Assembly (NCBI GenBank): GCA_016286595.1
Contig: JAEETR010000143.1
Span: 1 to 7,067 of the forward strand
DNA: 7,067 nucleotides
Direction of reading: 5' to 3'
DNA from: Oscillospiraceae bacterium
GTDB lineage: Bacteria > Bacillota > Clostridia > Oscillospirales > Oscillospiraceae
Shown here: piece after piece, positions 5,380 through 7,067 of the stretch
How the letters are laid out: each line of letters starts with the position of its first letter
Position numbering within the stretch: position 1 is the first letter of the stretch
Position numbers and translations under genes: made by a program
The notes under the pieces: generated by a model
What the model was told of the DNA's origin: nothing
Seen by the model: only the letters and a program-made list of their open reading frames with translations
The model's database searches: none

Positions 5380-5829
5380 ATGGGCATGAGCGATCTTATA
5401 GCCGATTTTATCGACCAGATACTTGCGGCGGACAAGGGTACGGCGGAGCTGCAGCGCAGCGAGCTGGCCAGCCGTTTCGGCTGCGTACCCAGCCAGATTA
5501 ACTACGTGATCTCCACCCGGTTCTCACCGGAGCGGGGATATATTGTGGAGAGCCGCAGGGGCGGCGGGGGATATATCCGTATCCGCCGGGTACAGATGGC
5601 GCCCCATCAGCTGGTGATGCACGCGGTGAACGCCGTGGGCGACTCGATAGACTACCGCAGCGCCGAGGCTATACTGTCCAACATATCCGGCGCGGGGGTG
5701 CTGCCCCCGGCCCAGTGCAAGCTGATGCTCTGCGCCGTCAGCGACGCGGCGCTTCGTCCCGCGCCTCCGGAGGCAAGAGACGGGCTCCGGGCATCCATAC
5801 TGAAGCAATTGCTTGTAAATTCACTCTGA
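5380..5829 (+). CDS. ctsR: Transcriptional repressor of class III stress genes
   Basis: CtsR is a dimeric winged-helix repressor that binds tandem heptads (RGTCAAA) in front of clp and chaperone genes and lets go on heating. The 149-residue length fits the usual 150-155. Signature: SELASRFGCVPSQINYVI (27-44, helix-turn-helix), TRFSPERGYIVESRR (46-60), and the glycine-rich wing GGGGYIRI (61-68), which in Bacillus/Geobacillus CtsR reads the DNA and senses temperature. The C-terminal half (about 75-149) is the dimerisation/four-helix part. I chose the ATG at 5380, 6 bases after AGGGA (5369-5373). A second ATG at 5386 also fits the family, but lies 12 bases away from that site. Three clear CtsR sites around its promoter show autoregulation. 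mcsA follows after 17 bases. The Arg residues next to the wing are conserved although no arginine kinase gene is seen here. Confidence 0.96.
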   Translation: MGMSDLIADFIDQILAADKGTAELQRSELASRFGCVPSQINYVISTRFSPERGYIVESRRGGGGYIRIRRVQMAPHQLVMHAVNAVGDSIDYRSAEAILSNISGAGVLPPAQCKLMLCAVSDAALRPAPPEARDGLRASILKQLLVNSL

Positions 5830-5846
5830 GAGAGGAGATCATAATT

Positions 5847-6329
5847 ATGAAGTGCGAAAAATGCGGAAACAACGAGGCAACTTACTACTACAAGACCAAC
5901 GTCAACGGTAAGGTGACGGAAAAGCACCTGTGCGCCGACTGCGCCGCCGAGTATGAGCGTGAGGATGAGACCTACGCCGGTGCGGAGGAGATGTTCCGCC
6001 GCATGGAGCGGATGACCGCCCGGATGTTCTCCCGTCCGCTGTTCGACTGGGGCTTCGGCGGGTTCATGCTGCCCACCTTCGTCCTGTCCGGTCCGGGCCT
6101 GCTGACCCGGGGCGAGGAGCAGACGGAGACGGCCGATACCGCCGAACCGGCTGCGGCTGAGAAGGCGGAGGCGCCCGCCGTCACCGCCGACGAGACTCTG
6201 TCCCGCCGCCGGGAGATAAACGTCCTGCGGGAGCAGATGCGCCGGGCAGCCGTCAGCGAGGAGTACGAGGAGGCCGCCAGACTCCGGGACCGTATCAGGG
6301 ACATGGAGCGGGAGCTGGGCGAGATATAA
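5847..6329 (+). CDS. mcsA: McsA-like protein with one zinc finger and a UVR motif
   Basis: A 160-residue protein in the mcsA position. Residues 1-32 hold a CxxC...CxxC zinc finger (Cys3, 6, 29, 32). Residues 124-156 hold a UVR motif, a helical hairpin (EYEEAARLRDRI) that in McsA, UvrB and ClpC mediates protein contacts. Between them lies a hydrophobic, Gly/Phe-rich stretch (about 62-87) and an acidic Ala/Glu/Thr linker (about 89-117). Bacillus McsA (about 185 residues) has a second four-cysteine finger in this place; here there is no cysteine after residue 32, so the second finger is missing. McsA normally activates the arginine kinase McsB, and mcsB is also missing from the locus. The protein may thus act directly as a ClpC adaptor or CtsR modulator, which is inference. 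ATG preceded by GAGAGGAG, 9 bases upstream. Followed by a terminator before clpC. Confidence 0.88.
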   Translation: MKCEKCGNNEATYYYKTNVNGKVTEKHLCADCAAEYEREDETYAGAEEMFRRMERMTARMFSRPLFDWGFGGFMLPTFVLSGPGLLTRGEEQTETADTAEPAAAEKAEAPAVTADETLSRRREINVLREQMRRAAVSEEYEEAARLRDRIRDMERELGEI

Positions 6330-6345
6330 GCCCGGCCCATTTACC

Positions 6346-6376
6346 GCGGGCGGGAGGAAACTTCCGCCCGCTTTTT
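6346..6376 (+). terminator. Rho-independent terminator or attenuator between mcsA and clpC
   Basis: GCGGGCGGGAG (6346-6356) pairs with CTTCCGCCCGC (6361-6371) as an 11-bp stem with one G-U wobble and a GAAA tetraloop, followed directly by T5 (6372-6376). It begins 16 bases after the mcsA stop and ends 49 bases before the clpC ATG. It should stop part or all of the transcription coming from the ctsR promoter. Confidence 0.9.
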
Positions 6377-6398
6377 GAATGATTTTTCACAGGATTGA

Positions 6399-6412
6399 CC
6401 ATCCTTTGATGG
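6399..6412 (+). other. Small hairpin touching the clpC ribosome binding site
   Basis: CCATC (6399-6403) and GATGG (6408-6412) form a 5-bp stem with a CTTT loop; the 3' arm shares two bases with the GGGAGG ribosome site (6411-6416). It might modulate clpC translation. The stem is short and its effect is uncertain. Confidence 0.3.
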
Positions 6413-6425
6413 GAGGTAACGATAT

Positions 6426-7067
6426 ATGAGATATGAGGACAGATTTACAGACCGGGCCAAGCAGGTGTTCAATCTGGCCCACGAGGCCGCGGCGAACATG
6501 GGCCACGGCTACGTTGGCAGCGAGCACCTTCTTCTGGGCATCGTTACGGACGGCGCCGGCCCCGCCGCCCAGATTCTGCGGGAGGCGGGCATAGACAGCC
6601 GGCTGCTGACAGATTCCATCGAGAAGTTCGTGGGCAGGGGGGAGACGGCCTCCACCACCGTGCAGGGCATCACGCCCCGGGTGCGCCGCGTCATAGAGCT
6701 GGCCGCCGCGGAGGCCGCCAGACTGGGCCAGAGCGCCATCGGCCCGGAGCATCTTTTTATGGGCATATTGCAGGAGCGGGAGGGCGTGGCCTACCGCATC
6801 ATCGCCGCCACCGGCGCCGAGCCGGACAAGCTGTACAGCGACATCGTCAGTCTCCTCTACGCAGGACGCCGCAGGGACGCGGCCGCCGCTGGTAAGAGGG
6901 AGCGCCGCACGGATACCAAGACTTTGGACCAGTTCTCCCGGGATCTCACCGAGATGGCCCGGCAGGGCCGCCTTGACCCGGTGATAGGACGGGAGAAGGA
7001 GATAACCCGGGTGATACAGATACTCTCCCGCCGCACCAAGAACAACCCGGTGCTCATTGGAGAGCCC
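6426..7067 (+). CDS. clpC: ATP-dependent Clp protease ATP-binding subunit ClpC (3'-partial)
   Basis: The first 214 residues of ClpC, the AAA+ unfoldase that feeds substrates to ClpP and works with adaptors in protein quality control, stress and sporulation. The start MRYEDRFTDRAKQVFNLA is typical. The N domain has two Clp_N repeats, each with a GxEHL motif (GSEHLLLG at 31-38 and GPEHLFMG at 106-113). A charged linker (about 147-165) leads to the first AAA+ domain, seen as LDQFSRDLTEMARQGRLDPVIGRE and then RRTKNNPVLIGEP, where the window ends inside the Walker A motif. The UVR-containing middle domain, second ATPase domain and stop codon lie outside. ATG at 6426 has GGGAGGT (6411-6417) 8-9 bases upstream. 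It is the third gene of the ctsR locus but is separated from mcsA by a terminator; no mcsB lies between. Confidence 0.96.
   Translation, partial: MRYEDRFTDRAKQVFNLAHEAAANMGHGYVGSEHLLLGIVTDGAGPAAQILREAGIDSRLLTDSIEKFVGRGETASTTVQGITPRVRRVIELAAAEAARLGQSAIGPEHLFMGILQEREGVAYRIIAATGAEPDKLYSDIVSLLYAGRRRDAAAAGKRERRTDTKTLDQFSRDLTEMARQGRLDPVIGREKEITRVIQILSRRTKNNPVLIGEP

Noticed and set aside
5847..6329. mcsA as a frameshifted or broken gene
   Set aside because: The frame is continuous from zinc finger to UVR motif with a normal start, ribosome site and stop, so it looks like a shortened functional form and not decay.
6395..6423. clpC promoter beginning with TTGACC at 6395
   Set aside because: A -10 box 17 bases downstream would lie after the clpC ribosome site, and no good -10 is present there.

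Overview
The window reads as chromosomal core DNA from a GC-rich, endospore-forming member of the Firmicutes, most likely class Clostridia and plausibly Oscillospiraceae-like. This rests on a SpoVAC spore protein, a ctsR-mcsA-clpC heat-shock locus, strong GGAGG-type ribosome binding sites, a TrmN6-RsmI pair in the low-GC-Gram-positive style (yabB/yabC in Bacillus), and a GC-rich third codon position. No mobile element, CRISPR array, tRNA or rRNA is visible. The placement is inference from gene content, not from a marker tree.

Layout. Positions 1-2235 (+) hold the 3' part of an XpaC-family membrane protein with two winged-helix-like modules, then a lipoprotein of unknown function. They end in a strong bidirectional terminator at 2234-2268. 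Positions 2275-5047 (-) hold, in transcription order, a 56-residue 2[4Fe-4S] ferredoxin (own promoter and terminator), trmN6 and rsmI (TAATG stop-start overlap, terminator folded over the rsmI stop codon), an orphan spoVAC with its own terminator, and a small two-helix membrane protein from a TTG start. Positions 5048-5379 are a 332-base divergent control region carrying the ferredoxin promoter on one strand and a ctsR promoter on the other, surrounded by three clear and one weak CtsR operators. Positions 5380-7067 (+) hold ctsR, a shortened mcsA-like gene, a rho-independent terminator, and the first 214 codons of clpC, which the window edge cuts at the Walker A motif.

How the genes fit together. 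CtsR should repress its own operon through the tandem heptad repeats upstream of and just after the predicted transcription start; heat or protein damage would relieve repression and raise ClpC. Two things depart from the Bacillus model. There is no mcsB (protein arginine kinase) between mcsA and clpC, and the McsA-like protein keeps only the first of the two four-cysteine zinc fingers. A terminator also separates mcsA from clpC, with no convincing new promoter after it, so clpC output may depend on read-through. The ferredoxin terminator lies just before trmN6 in the same way. The most rewarding items to check are the CtsR operator array, the McsB-less/McsA-shortened locus, the mcsA-clpC attenuator-like gap, and the duplicated winged-helix module around the membrane hairpin of the XpaC-like protein.
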